Source: Chitinophaga filiformis (GTDB lineage Bacteria; Bacteroidota; Bacteroidia; Chitinophagales; Chitinophagaceae). From it: a DNA stretch of 64,000 nucleotides. Below, in pieces: positions 25,887 through 35,242 of this stretch. The first letter of the stretch is position 1, and every line of letters starts with the position of its first letter. The notes beneath the pieces were generated by a model that worked only from the letters and a program-made list of their open reading frames with translations, was not told where the DNA came from and did no database searches. A program made the position numbers and the translations under genes. The stretch is taken from positions 792,477 to 856,476 of the forward strand of contig NZ_FNBN01000001.1 in assembly GCF_900102545.1 (NCBI RefSeq), read 5' to 3'.

Positions 25887-26085
25887 TTCCGCTGAAATAA
25901 TGTGGCCACTTCACGGCCTCTCCCACCGTCAGGCAGAAAGATGAAGCAAGCGACCTGTTGCTTTATAATATGACTTTCAATTTTTTCTAAAGTTAGAGAT
26001 TACGTTCTGTGCTATCTGTTGTCATCGTTTATTTTAACAAAACATAATCATCTCATAAAATATGGTCTCTGGACTAATTCCCCGT
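25887..26085. other. Spacer between mreD and mrdA
   Basis: 199 bp inside the rod operon. I see no open reading frame and no strong hairpin. It is long enough to carry an internal promoter for mrdA-rodA, but no clear TAnnTTTG element is placed well. Confidence 0.4.
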
Positions 26086-26595
26086 CTACTTCCTGGAAAA
26101 GAACAGCAACTCGTACAACACGATCAGTACGATACTGGCCGCTGTTGACAAAAGGATTTTCAAAAGCAGATAGAAGAAGCTCGCAAAGCTGAATACTTCC
26201 AGCGGGAAATACACGAGATTGTGCAGGAATACCAGGATTGCGATATAGGTCAGGAATTGGGACACTCCCATGCTGGTCATGGAAGGTGTTTTCTGGGTTG
26301 TTTCAAAACCACCCTGCGGAGACAGTACATTGATGATGAACGGGCGGAGGTAAGCAATGAATACACAGGCAGCAGCGTGCATACCCATTGTGTTCATGAA
26401 CATGTCCAGTCCGAGGCCCATCAACAGTGCCAGCAACATTAGTGCAGGACGGGGCATATTGAAAGGCAGCAACAATACGAACAACATGTACAGGTTAAGA
26501 CCTACCAGCTGGTGTAACAGAATATTCTGCAGTACAAATACCTGCAGAAGCAGTAAGAGCACGAAACGGATAATATTTCTTAATAGTATACTCAT
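26086..26595 (-). CDS. mreD: Rod shape-determining protein MreD
   Basis: A 169-aa small integral membrane protein of the elongasome with five or six hydrophobic segments (FVLLLLLQVFVLQNI, GLNLYMLFVLLLPF, ALLMGLGLDMFMN and others). MreD links the MreB cytoskeleton to the periplasmic MreC/PBP2/RodA machinery. Sequence conservation in the family is low, so the call rests on position, length and the GLGLDMFMNTMGMHA region, which matches the family. Its start overlaps the mreC stop by 4 nt (ATGA), implying translational coupling. Confidence 0.88.
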   Translation of the reverse strand: MSILLRNIIRFVLLLLLQVFVLQNILLHQLVGLNLYMLFVLLLPFNMPRPALMLLALLMGLGLDMFMNTMGMHAAACVFIAYLRPFIINVLSPQGGFETTQKTPSMTSMGVSQFLTYIAILVFLHNLVYFPLEVFSFASFFYLLLKILLSTAASIVLIVLYELLFFSRK

Positions 26596-27479
26596 TTAAT
26601 CGTTCTGTAGGTTGAGTCCTCCAAAGCTTGTTGTTCCTCTTTCAGTAAGTTATCAATCACATACACATACTGAAGATTGTAAAAATTAGTCGCCAGTTTG
26701 ATCCTGATGGTATAGGAGGTGCTGGATTTATCAGCGACGGTATAAGACTCCACGTAACCGATAGGGATATTTTCCGGGAATAATGCAGAGTAGCCGCTTG
26801 TTACCACCGTATCTCCTTTGATCAGTCTTACGCTCTTAGGTACGTCTTCCATCACTGCATATCCTGCATCGCCACCATACCAGCGTACAGTACCCATTTC
26901 TTTACTATAGCTTAAGCGGGCACTCAAACCAAAGGTGCGGCCTTTCGCGAGCAGGGAGAGCACGACTGCGTAGTTGTCGTTCACGCTACGTACCACACCC
27001 ACCACGCCACTGGGGCCTACAACACCCATATTGGGTTTAATACCGTCTGCACGGCCCCTTCTGATGGTAATATAGTTGATGGGATTATTGATACTGTTGT
27101 TCACCACTTTTGCTTCCTTATAGAGATAACGGCGTACTTCAGTGCCGATCACTTTACGGGTGGTGTCGGTGCTGTAGTGGCGGATAGTATCTACTTTAAC
27201 GATATTGTTAATGGAAACGCTGTCAAAGCTGGTGCGCAACATATTATGGAGGCGGGCATTTTCTTTCACCAGGCTATCATTGGTAGCTTTCAGGTGGAAG
27301 TAATACTCCACATTGTTGTAACGTTCGTATAACCTGGCGCTGAGACTATTGGCGGAGTTGAGGTAGGCTGATTTCTGCAGATCGTTGTTCTTGAATACCA
27401 GCACAATGCAAATCACTTCCAGCAGCAAAAACAGAAAAAAATTAAAATAGCGCCTAAAGAAAATGATGAGATTACGCAC
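26592..27479 (-). CDS. mreC: Rod shape-determining protein MreC
   Basis: A 295-aa bitopic protein. The membrane anchor is at about 10-28 (FNFFLFLLLEVICIVLVF), then a coiled-coil region (about 55-90) and a beta-rich periplasmic core with VGPSGVVGVVRSV near 153 and PIGYVESYTV near 245. It organises PBP2 and RodA around MreB filaments. It follows mreB after 65 nt, a spacer that contains a strong hairpin, and overlaps mreD by 4 nt. Confidence 0.93.
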   Translation of the reverse strand: MRNLIIFFRRYFNFFLFLLLEVICIVLVFKNNDLQKSAYLNSANSLSARLYERYNNVEYYFHLKATNDSLVKENARLHNMLRTSFDSVSINNIVKVDTIRHYSTDTTRKVIGTEVRRYLYKEAKVVNNSINNPINYITIRRGRADGIKPNMGVVGPSGVVGVVRSVNDNYAVVLSLLAKGRTFGLSARLSYSKEMGTVRWYGGDAGYAVMEDVPKSVRLIKGDTVVTSGYSALFPENIPIGYVESYTVADKSSTSYTIRIKLATNFYNLQYVYVIDNLLKEEQQALEDSTYRTIK

Positions 27480-27503
27480 AGGATATATTTTCTTGGTAGA
27501 AAG

Positions 27504-27534
27504 TGTACAAGGCAGTTACGGACTGCCTTGTACA
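27504..27534 (-). terminator. Strong intra-operon hairpin between mreB and mreC
   Basis: A perfect 13-bp stem (arms 27504-27516 and 27522-27534) with a 5-nt loop sits in the 65-nt gap. On the minus strand it is followed by only a short CTTTC, so it is more likely an attenuator or an mRNA-stabilising end than a full terminator. Confidence 0.55.
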
Positions 27535-27544
27535 TTTCCCGATA

Positions 27545-28567
27545 TTATTGCATTAAGAACGGATATTTACCTACGTGTTTCAGTGCTATTCCGGTACCCC
27601 TAACCACGGCGCGTAACGGATCGTCAGCAACGTGTACGGGAAGCTTGATCTTTTGAGTAAGACGTTTATCCAGTCCGCGGAGCAGCGCACCACCACCTGT
27701 CAGGTACAATCCCCTGCGGTAGATATCTGCAGCCAGTTCCGGAGGTGTAGTTTCCAGTGCCTTCAGGATAGCCTCTTCAATCTTGAAGATAGATTTATCC
27801 AGGGCTTCTGCTACTTCCTGGTAAGATACCATGATCTGTTTAGGAATACCTGTTACCAGGTCACGGCCGTTCACCGCTACATCATCTGGTGGATTATCCA
27901 GTTCTTTCAGTGCAGAACCGATCTGAATCTTGATCTGTTCAGCGGTTCTTTCACCGATCAACAGGCTATGGTAACGGCGCAGCGCCTCCATGATATCGGC
28001 AGTGAATTCATCACCGGCGATACGGATACTCTGGTCACAAACGATACCTGCCAGGGCGATCACGGAGATACCGGTGGTACCACCTCCGATATCGATGATC
28101 ATGTTACCCACTGGTTCTTCCACGTCAATGCCGATACCTAAGGCAGCAGCCATAGGTTCATGTATAAGGAACACTTCCTTCGCGCCTGCCTGTTCGGCAG
28201 AGTCACGTACGGCGCGTTTTTCTACTTCTGTGATGCTGGAGGGTATGCAGATAACCATACGCCAGCTGGGGGAGAATAAGGGCTTTTTGGGATACACCAG
28301 TTTGATCATCTCGCGAAGCATACCTTCCGCCGCGTTAAAGTCGGCGATCACACCATCTTTCAGGGGACGGATCGTACGCAGGTACTCGTGTGTCTTCTCG
28401 TGCATCATCATGGCCTTCTTTCCTACCGCCACGATTTTACCGCTTGCGCGCTCTATAGCTACAATGGAAGGTTCATCCACCACCACCTGGTCGTTGTGTA
28501 TGATCAGCGTGTTAGCTGTACCTAAGTCAATCGCTATTTCCTGTGTTAAAAAATTAAAGAACCCCAT
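27545..28567 (-). CDS. mreB: Rod shape-determining actin MreB
   Basis: A 340-aa bacterial actin that polymerises under the membrane and directs lateral wall synthesis. Actin-fold nucleotide motifs are visible: IDLGTANTLI near 13, the phosphate-2 loop IDIGGGTTGISVIALAG near 158, and the adenosine motif LTGGGALLRGLDKRL near 285. Length is typical. It is the first gene of mreB-mreC-mreD-mrdA-rodA-MBL hydrolase. The upstream 364-bp region holds its promoter. Confidence 0.97.
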   Translation of the reverse strand: MGFFNFLTQEIAIDLGTANTLIIHNDQVVVDEPSIVAIERASGKIVAVGKKAMMMHEKTHEYLRTIRPLKDGVIADFNAAEGMLREMIKLVYPKKPLFSPSWRMVICIPSSITEVEKRAVRDSAEQAGAKEVFLIHEPMAAALGIGIDVEEPVGNMIIDIGGGTTGISVIALAGIVCDQSIRIAGDEFTADIMEALRRYHSLLIGERTAEQIKIQIGSALKELDNPPDDVAVNGRDLVTGIPKQIMVSYQEVAEALDKSIFKIEEAILKALETTPPELAADIYRRGLYLTGGGALLRGLDKRLTQKIKLPVHVADDPLRAVVRGTGIALKHVGKYPFLMQ

Positions 28568-28931
28568 TGCTAAATATGGTCAAAATATTATTGTGTGCAA
28601 AAATGAATAATTCCAACGAATATACAATCTAAAAATTGTTTGTTTTCTCAATAATACAACTAAATATTAAAAAATGTTATTTATTGTATCTGTTGTATCT
28701 GATGAGCCGGTTAATAAGTTGCAACATTTAATGGCAAGGTACACAGCCGGCATAGTAATGACTCTCGAAAACGCTTAAACGAAAAATGGCTTGTGTTAAT
28801 TGTGCACTCTGTATGAATGAGTTATCCTCTCTCCGGTCGTCCCCACGACCCTTCCCGATGCTTAAACGGGACACTGGTCCAGACTACACTTTTCGCGCCG
28901 GCAAGGCGTGAAAGGCGCAAATGAACATCTG
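28568..28931. other. Structured intergenic region between purD and mreB
   Basis: 364 bp without a gene. The half next to mreB (28568-28740) is AT-rich and should hold the mreB promoter. The half next to purD contains several hairpins in close order: GGTCGT-CCCC-ACGACC at 28835-28850, a TCCCG/CGGGA stem at 28853-28871, and a GCGCC/GGCGC pair spanning 28885-28918. The cluster may be a purD terminator region, a mreB leader, or a small RNA. I do not recognise a known RNA family. Confidence 0.45.
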
Positions 28932-30209
28932 CTACACGAACTCGAAACCAATATCCCTCCTGTAATATTTGCCTTCAAAGTCAATAATTTCAGCTGTTTG
29001 CCGGCTGTGGGTCAACGCAATGCCCAGATCAGCTGCCAGGGAAGTTATAGTCAGTACACGACCTCCATTGGTGAGGATATCCTCTCCAACAGCCTTCGTT
29101 CCTGCCTGAAACACCAACTGATCCTGCGTAGGCGCCGGTATATTGCTGATTACCTTTCCTTTCTCATATGCTTCAGGGTAGCCTTTTGCCACCAGCATAA
29201 CGGTTGTTGCCACACGGGCATCCTCGTAAATTGTCTGTGCGGAAAGCTTTCCTTCCTGTACGGCCTTGAAAAGCTCCAGCAGATCGTTCTGTAATCTCGG
29301 CATCACCACCTCGGTTTCGGGGTCTCCCATACGACAGTTGTACTCAATAACAAACGGTTCCCCGTCTACATTGATCAATCCGAAGAAGATAAACCCGTTG
29401 TAGGCGATCTGCTCTTTTTCAAGTCCCGCTACTGTTGGACGGATAACGCGTTCTTCCACCAGGTCCATAAATGCCTTGCCTGCGAATGGAACAGGGGAAA
29501 CAGCCCCCATACCACCGGTATTCAGGCCGGTATCTCCTTCTCCGATCCTTTTATAATCCTTTGCAGTAGGCAATATCTTGTAGGAATGGCCGTCTGTCAG
29601 TACAAATACTGACAATTCGATCCCTGTCAGGAATTGCTCTACCACTACTTTCCTGCTTGCATCGCCAAACTTCGCTTCTTTGATCATCTGTGAAAACTCT
29701 GCCACTGCTTCTTCATGATCGCTCAGGATCACCACTCCTTTACCCGCTGCCAGTCCGTCGGCTTTGAGTACTATCGGCAGGGAATGCGCCCGCAGGTAAG
29801 CCACGCCTTCTTCATAATTCTCCTCGCTGAACTCGCGGTAAGCGGCAGTGGGGATATTATGGCGTAGCATGAACTGCTTTGCAAATGCTTTACTGCCTTC
29901 CAGCTGGGCGCCCAGGGCAGATGGGCCCATCACCGGGATATGCTGTAAAGCGGCATCCTGCTGAAAATAATCGTAAATGCCTTTTACCAGCGGCTCTTCC
30001 GAACCGGGTACTACCAGGGAGATAGCATTCTCAATACAAAAGGTCTTTATTTTTTCAAAATCCGAAACAGCGATGTCCAGGTTCTGGCCATATTGTGCAG
30101 TACCGGCATTGCCAGGGGCAATAAATAACTGCTCGCAATAAGTGCTCTGTGCCATTTTCCATGCCAGGGCGTGTTCCCTGCCACCACTTCCTAATAATAA
30201 TATCTTCAT
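28932..30209 (-). CDS. purD: Phosphoribosylamine-glycine ligase
   Basis: A 425-aa ATP-grasp enzyme that makes glycinamide ribonucleotide from phosphoribosylamine, glycine and ATP, the second step of purine synthesis. The N-terminal motif MKILLLGSGGREHALAWKM and the PGNAGTA loop near 37 are diagnostic. ATP-grasp elements PIVLKADGLAAGKGVVI near 138 and VIEYNCRMGDPETEVVMPRL near 287 supply ATP and metal ligands. The ATG at 30209 is chosen, as the longer frame would add an unrelated 18-residue head. It is not next to other pur genes here. Confidence 0.97.
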   Translation of the reverse strand: MKILLLGSGGREHALAWKMAQSTYCEQLFIAPGNAGTAQYGQNLDIAVSDFEKIKTFCIENAISLVVPGSEEPLVKGIYDYFQQDAALQHIPVMGPSALGAQLEGSKAFAKQFMLRHNIPTAAYREFSEENYEEGVAYLRAHSLPIVLKADGLAAGKGVVILSDHEEAVAEFSQMIKEAKFGDASRKVVVEQFLTGIELSVFVLTDGHSYKILPTAKDYKRIGEGDTGLNTGGMGAVSPVPFAGKAFMDLVEERVIRPTVAGLEKEQIAYNGFIFFGLINVDGEPFVIEYNCRMGDPETEVVMPRLQNDLLELFKAVQEGKLSAQTIYEDARVATTVMLVAKGYPEAYEKGKVISNIPAPTQDQLVFQAGTKAVGEDILTNGGRVLTITSLAADLGIALTHSRQTAEIIDFEGKYYRRDIGFEFV

Positions 30210-30413
30210 ATGAAAAAATAAATTCGCTGCTTTTGCTCCTGAAAATTTACATTCACCTTCCAATCAGCCCGTTCTTCCAAATTTTTTGCAAAGAAAGGCC
30301 AAAATTTGACCAAAAACACCATTTTACCCGATAAAAAGCTGAATTTATTTATCTTGCCGGATTCGAACGACTGACTAACGCCATAAACAAACAACAAACT
30401 AAACAGATCTACT

Positions 30414-32120
30414 ATGACTCAAACTGCTGTTGAGCAGCCTGTAATCACGCCCGCCCCCAGGGGTAAAGGGCACCACAAAGGATTGTACGTACTCTTTTTT
30501 ACTGAAATGTGGGAACGTTTCGGCTATTACCTGATGATCGGCATTTTTTTCCTCTACCTCGTTGATCCATCTTCCAACGGCGGTAAAGGGTTTGACACCA
30601 CCAAAGCAGCGGACCTTGTCGGTTCTTACATCGCATTAGTTTACTTATCTCCTTTCATCGGCGGCCTGCTGGCCGACCGTTATCTCGGCTACCGCAGGGC
30701 GGTAATACTGGGAGGCTTCCTCCTGGCAGCCGGTTACTTCTCTCTTGCCGCCCCCGGCGATATGGCCATGTACTGCGGCCTCGGCCTGATCATTATCGGT
30801 AACGGGTTTTTCAAACCCAATATCGGTACCATCCTTGGTAACATTTACAACCGGCCAGACCTCGCGCCCAAAAAAGACGTGGCTTACAACATCTTTTACA
30901 TGGGTGTGAACATCGGCGCCTTCATCTGCAACTTCGTGGCTGCCTACCTGCGTAACCACTATGGCTGGGGACATGCCTTCGCCGCTGCTGGTATAGGAAT
31001 GCTGGTAGGCCTGGTTATTTTCGCATCCAACCTGAAGAAGATTGCGGAAGGAGATGTGCGGAAACCAGCCTCCCCGGATGAAATGTCTACCGCCAAGATC
31101 CTGGGCAGCGCATTACTACCGGCTATTGTCGCAGCTGTGATCGGTTATTTTATCAGCAGTCCACGCTTATTAGGTCACACACTGTTCGGTACGCAATCAA
31201 ATGATGCCTTCCTGTTTGCCTGTGTACCTATCGTTATCTTTTACATCCGCCTGTATACTACTTCAAAACAGCAGGAAGATAAACGCGGCCTGGGAGCCCT
31301 GCTGGCCTTTTTCGCAGTGGCTATCATATTCTGGGTAATCTATAACCAGAACAGTACCGGCCTCACCATCTGGGCTGACCAGTATACTGACCGCCAGATG
31401 TCTCCGGCTATGGAAAAAGCAGCGCAGCCTTTCGGTATGCTACAGACGGTAACTACCGAGCCGCATAAAGTAACGCAGATAGATGATCATTTCCGTGCTA
31501 TCAAGGACGCCAATGGCAATACCATCGAAGTAATGGGCGCTGATCCTTACTTCCAGAACCTGCCCAAGGAAAGATGGCCACAGGACGGCAAGTTGAGACT
31601 CCTCTCCACTGAGATCTTCCAGTCTATCAATCCATTCTTTATCGTAGCATTCAGTCTTATCGTAATAGGCATATTCGGCTGGCTTGCCAAGCGCGGCAAG
31701 GAACCTAATACGCCTGTAAAGGTCGCTATCGGTATCTTCCTGGCAGCGGGTTCATCCCTGCTGATGGTGGTAGCCGCCTCAATGACCAATGTGTATATAG
31801 ATAAGAGCTCTATGGCCTGGCTCTTTGGCACCTATGCGGTATTTACCGTTGGTGAGATCCTGGTAAGCCCGATCGGGTTGTCCATGGTATCCAAACTGTC
31901 TCCTCCCCGTGTAACAGCCCTTATGATGGGTGGCTGGTACCTGGTGAACGCCATTGCCGGTAAAGTAGCCGGTCTGATGGCCACCTTCTGGGACAATTTC
32001 ACCAACAAAACAAGCTACTTCCTGATCCTTGTGATCTCAGCCGGTATTGCCGGCGTAGTGATGCTGATACTCAGCAAGTGGATCGCCAGAGTCGTTAAGG
32101 AGAAAACGGGCTCTATTTAA
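30414..32120 (+). CDS. POT-family proton-dependent oligopeptide transporter
   Basis: A 568-aa inner-membrane di/tripeptide-proton symporter of the PTR2/POT group. The family motifs are EMWERFGYYLMIGIF (ExxERFxYY, residues about 31-45) and AYNIFYMGVNIGAF (FYxxINxG) near 160. About 12-14 membrane segments can be traced, with a longer loop at 315-400 between helices. It supplies peptides for growth. It stands alone, followed by a terminator and a large palindrome, with a second peptide transporter of a different family next. Confidence 0.93.
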   Translation: MTQTAVEQPVITPAPRGKGHHKGLYVLFFTEMWERFGYYLMIGIFFLYLVDPSSNGGKGFDTTKAADLVGSYIALVYLSPFIGGLLADRYLGYRRAVILGGFLLAAGYFSLAAPGDMAMYCGLGLIIIGNGFFKPNIGTILGNIYNRPDLAPKKDVAYNIFYMGVNIGAFICNFVAAYLRNHYGWGHAFAAAGIGMLVGLVIFASNLKKIAEGDVRKPASPDEMSTAKILGSALLPAIVAAVIGYFISSPRLLGHTLFGTQSNDAFLFACVPIVIFYIRLYTTSKQQEDKRGLGALLAFFAVAIIFWVIYNQNSTGLTIWADQYTDRQMSPAMEKAAQPFGMLQTVTTEPHKVTQIDDHFRAIKDANGNTIEVMGADPYFQNLPKERWPQDGKLRLLSTEIFQSINPFFIVAFSLIVIGIFGWLAKRGKEPNTPVKVAIGIFLAAGSSLLMVVAASMTNVYIDKSSMAWLFGTYAVFTVGEILVSPIGLSMVSKLSPPRVTALMMGGWYLVNAIAGKVAGLMATFWDNFTNKTSYFLILVISAGIAGVVMLILSKWIARVVKEKTGSI

Positions 32121-32142
32121 GCCTTTCCTGTTAGTTTATTGC

Positions 32143-32177
32143 AAAACGGTGCAGCCTCCCGGTTGCACCGTTTTTTT
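32143..32177 (+). terminator. Terminator of POT transporter gene
   Basis: An 11-bp stem (AAAACGGTGCA pairing with TGCACCGTTTT), a 10-nt loop and a T7 tract, starting 22 nt past the stop codon. Canonical. Confidence 0.9.
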
Positions 32178-32240
32178 ATTGCCTGAAAAAGCATCTCACA
32201 GGACTCAATACCCATGCGTGTTCGGTGTGATCTCTATATC

Positions 32241-32349
32241 TCCATATCGCTATACCGTCATCTCCATATCACTTTACCGGCATATATATATCGATTCGAT
32301 ATAGAGATGACGGTGAAATGATATGGAAATGACGGTATAGCGATATGGA
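32241..32349. repeat. 109-bp imperfect palindrome built of 22-bp units
   Basis: Arms of 54 bp pair around a centre at 32295, with 48 of 54 positions complementary by my count. Within each arm a 22-bp unit of the form TCCATATCnCTnTACCGnCATC occurs about twice in tandem and in the other arm in reverse. The structure could extrude as a cruciform or form a long RNA hairpin. It lies after a complete terminator, so it is not needed for termination. Confidence 0.85.
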
Positions 32350-32576
32350 AGAAACGGTAAAAGAAGCCGCACTGTTGCCTCTCAGTATAACACTTAAACT
32401 ATAAATAAGTGATTATCAATAAGAAAAAGGGCATTTTCACAGCCGATGACAGAGAGGTACAAATAGACGATAGCACTGTTTACCGCTTGTGTAAATATGC
32501 TAAGTCCTGACTCTAAAAGGGATTTTTCTCTTATATTGCCTCTTAATCAACAAAAATCTACACTTCAAACCTATTT

Positions 32577-34622
32577 ATGGCAGATAAATTCAAGCCTTTT
32601 GTTGCACCCGAGGTGCATATGAAGGAGTTTACGCTGAAGTCCATCGTACTGGGCTGTATATTCGGGATTATCTTTGGAGCCGCCACCGTATACCTGGCAT
32701 TAAGAGCAGGCCTGACCGTTTCCGCCTCTATCCCTATTGCGGTAATTGCCATTACCCTCGGCCGGAAATTCTTTAAAACCACTATTCTCGAAAACAACAT
32801 CATCCAGACCACCGGATCAGCCGGTGAATCCATTGCTGCCGGAGTCGTATTCACCCTGCCAGGTTTCCTGTTCCTGTCAGACGGCGGAGGTGCGCAGTTC
32901 TTCAATTATCTGACCATTCTGACCCTGGCTATCTTCGGAGGCATCCTGGGAACCCTGATGATGATCCCGCTACGCCGGTCACTGATCGTAAAAGAGCATG
33001 AAACCCTCCCATATCCTGAGGGTACCGCTTGTGGCGACGTACTGATAGCTGGTGAGAAAGGGGGTGATTTCGCGAAAACGGCTTTCTACGGCCTGGGTTT
33101 CGCTGTTGCTTATGCTTTTCTGCAAAAAGTACTGCATGTCATTGCGGAGACGCCCTCTTACATGACACAGCAGTATAATAAATATTTCTCCTCTGCCCGT
33201 GTAAGTGCCGATATCACTCCTGAGTATATGGGTGTGGGCTATATCATCGGTCCCCGCATTGCAGGTGTACTGGTAGCAGGTGGTGTGCTGTCATGGCTGG
33301 TGTTAATACCATTGCTGTCATTCCTGGTGCCTCCTGACGCGATTGCTGCTCAGCTGGTGAAACTGGGCTACCTGGCCAATATCAGCACGCCAGGCGGTAA
33401 AGGCGACTGGAATCCTACCACACATACCTTTGGCGACTTCTCCGCTGCTGTGTACGTTGCTTACGTACGACAGATAGGCGCCGGAGCGGTGGCTGCAGGT
33501 GGTTTCATCACACTTATTAAAACAATCCCTACTATCATATCTTCCTTTAAAGGCAGCATTGGTTCCCTGAAGAAAGACAATGTAGAAGGAGAAGCTACTA
33601 CCGGAAATGTACCACGTACTGAAAGAGATCTTAATATCAAGATCGTATTGTTCGGTAGCATTGCGCTGATCGTGCTGATGGCATTCCTGCCACAGTTACC
33701 TGGCGATTCTATTGGTAAGAAACTGCTGGTAGGTTTGCTGGTAGTTATCTTCGGCGCCTTCTTCGTAACAGTGTCCAGCCGTATTGTGGGCCTGATCGGA
33801 TCTTCCAACAATCCTATTTCCGGTATGACCATTGCCACCCTGATGGGTACCTGCCTGGTGTTTATTGCAGTAGGCTGGAGTGGTAAAGTATATGAGCCGA
33901 TGGCCCTGGTAGTAGGTGGTATGATCTGTATTGCGGCAGCAAATGCCGGTGGTACTTCACAGGATCTGAAATCAGGTTATATCGTGGGTGCTACCCCCAT
34001 GTATCAACAGTTATCTCTCTTCATAGGTGCGATCGTTTCTTCTATTGTGATCGGTCTGACCGTAAAGTTCCTGGATAAGCCTACTGCTGCTATGATCGCT
34101 AACGGCGTAACTGACCACGCAATAGGCAGTATCTATTATCCGGCGCCACAGGGCACCCTGATGGCTACGCTGGCTAAAGGTATCCTGTCTTACAACCTTG
34201 ACTGGCAATTTGTACTGGCAGGTGTTTTCCTGGCTATCACGATGGAACTCTGCGGTATCAAATCATTGTCTTTTGCAGTAGGTGCTTACCTGCCACTGTC
34301 TACTACGCTGCCTATCTTCATTGGTGGTGCTATCCGCGGCCTGGTAGATCAGAAACGTAAGAAGCAGAATGTACACTTGTCAGCCGAGGAAGAAGAGCTT
34401 GGTAAAGGCAACCTCTTCGCTACCGGTCTTGTAGCAGGCGGTGCTGTAGCAGGTGTAATTATCGCTATATTGGCTGGTTTTGACAGCACATCTAATGCAT
34501 TAGCTGCTGTAAATATGGAGCATTCACTGGCTGGTATATTTGGTCACGGTGGATATTACATCCTGGGTACCGCATTGTTTGCCTTTATGGGCTGGGTGTT
34601 GTACAGGATAGCAAACAAATAA
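32577..34622 (+). CDS. OPT-family oligopeptide transporter
   Basis: A 681-aa polytopic membrane protein of the oligopeptide transporter superfamily, likely importing peptides or metal-peptide complexes. Family motifs include LRAGLTVSASIPIAVIA near 37, IIQTTGSAGESIAAGVVFTLP near 80 and EHETLPYPEGTACGDVL near 140. About 15 membrane segments are visible. A polar segment around 340-360 (KDNVEGEATTGNVPRTERD) marks the cytoplasmic loop. It is a single transcription unit ended by a strong terminator. Confidence 0.93.
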   Translation: MADKFKPFVAPEVHMKEFTLKSIVLGCIFGIIFGAATVYLALRAGLTVSASIPIAVIAITLGRKFFKTTILENNIIQTTGSAGESIAAGVVFTLPGFLFLSDGGGAQFFNYLTILTLAIFGGILGTLMMIPLRRSLIVKEHETLPYPEGTACGDVLIAGEKGGDFAKTAFYGLGFAVAYAFLQKVLHVIAETPSYMTQQYNKYFSSARVSADITPEYMGVGYIIGPRIAGVLVAGGVLSWLVLIPLLSFLVPPDAIAAQLVKLGYLANISTPGGKGDWNPTTHTFGDFSAAVYVAYVRQIGAGAVAAGGFITLIKTIPTIISSFKGSIGSLKKDNVEGEATTGNVPRTERDLNIKIVLFGSIALIVLMAFLPQLPGDSIGKKLLVGLLVVIFGAFFVTVSSRIVGLIGSSNNPISGMTIATLMGTCLVFIAVGWSGKVYEPMALVVGGMICIAAANAGGTSQDLKSGYIVGATPMYQQLSLFIGAIVSSIVIGLTVKFLDKPTAAMIANGVTDHAIGSIYYPAPQGTLMATLAKGILSYNLDWQFVLAGVFLAITMELCGIKSLSFAVGAYLPLSTTLPIFIGGAIRGLVDQKRKKQNVHLSAEEEELGKGNLFATGLVAGGAVAGVIIAILAGFDSTSNALAAVNMEHSLAGIFGHGGYYILGTALFAFMGWVLYRIANK

Positions 34623-34633
34623 GAGTTAATATT

Positions 34634-34681
34634 AAAAGATAAAGGCTCAGGATTCAATGAATTCCTGAGCCTTTATCTTTT
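34634..34681. terminator. Terminator of OPT transporter gene
   Basis: A perfect 19-bp stem (arms 34634-34652 and 34663-34681) with a 10-nt loop and flanking A/T tracts. It starts 12 nt past the stop codon. Confidence 0.92.
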
Positions 34682-34744
34682 CCTTATTTCCGTTTGCAAT
34701 TAACTGCTTATTATTGCGTTATAACAAAAAACCCCTTGTTGTTT

Positions 34745-35242
34745 ATGCGCGTAACCTTAACCATACTTTGTGCCGTACTGGTCTTTTCATCCTGCGAAAA
34801 AGATCAGCAAAATGAAGTAGCCCGCAAATTCATTTCGTTTGATCTTGACAGTATAATAGTGGTTGCTGAAAATCCTGCTGCTGTTATTTCAACAGCAAAT
34901 CTTACTGATACAGATCCCAATAATGATATTGACAAACTAACTATTACCGCCACCGGCATCAATGATGAACAAGTCAATATCACACTGCTGGGAAGTACTG
35001 AAGGCCTGACAAAAGGCTCCTTTTACTCACAGGATGGCAATTCGATGTCCGTGTATTATCCGAACGTGAACCTTTCCCAGATAGCCAATCAGCGCGTTGG
35101 CACTTTGACATTTTCAATTACCAATGTAAAGGATAGCCTGATCGAAGGTTCATTTACAGGTACGCTTGTTGACACCACCGGTGCATTGACTACCAGAAAT
35201 GCCACTTATGGCTTTGTAAGGGCTATCGTCAGAAGTAATTAA
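34745..35242 (+). CDS. Unknown small lipoprotein
   Basis: A 165-aa lipoprotein precursor from ATG 34745; the longer frame needs a TTG. The lipobox is at LVFSSCEKD near residue 17. The mature part is Asp/Thr/Ser-rich and beta-strand-like (SIIVVAENPAAVISTANLTDTDPNNDIDKL, interrupted). I do not recognise a domain. It is isolated between the OPT terminator and the DUF1501 gene, and its stop codon overlaps the DUF1501 stop by 3 bp. Confidence 0.7.
   Translation: MRVTLTILCAVLVFSSCEKDQQNEVARKFISFDLDSIIVVAENPAAVISTANLTDTDPNNDIDKLTITATGINDEQVNITLLGSTEGLTKGSFYSQDGNSMSVYYPNVNLSQIANQRVGTLTFSITNVKDSLIEGSFTGTLVDTTGALTTRNATYGFVRAIVRSN

Larger units (their letters stand above)
32121..32576. other. Intergenic region between two peptide transporters
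   Basis: 456 bp without a gene. It holds the POT terminator (32143-32177), the large palindrome (32241-32349) and about 225 bp of AT-rich sequence before the OPT gene, where its promoter must lie (TATATTG near 32533 is an imperfect -7 candidate). Confidence 0.6.

Noticed and set aside
35239..35242. Shared stop codons of the small lipoprotein and the DUF1501 gene
   Set aside because: A 4-bp overlap of convergent stops in a TTAA palindrome is common in compact genomes and needs no special explanation.
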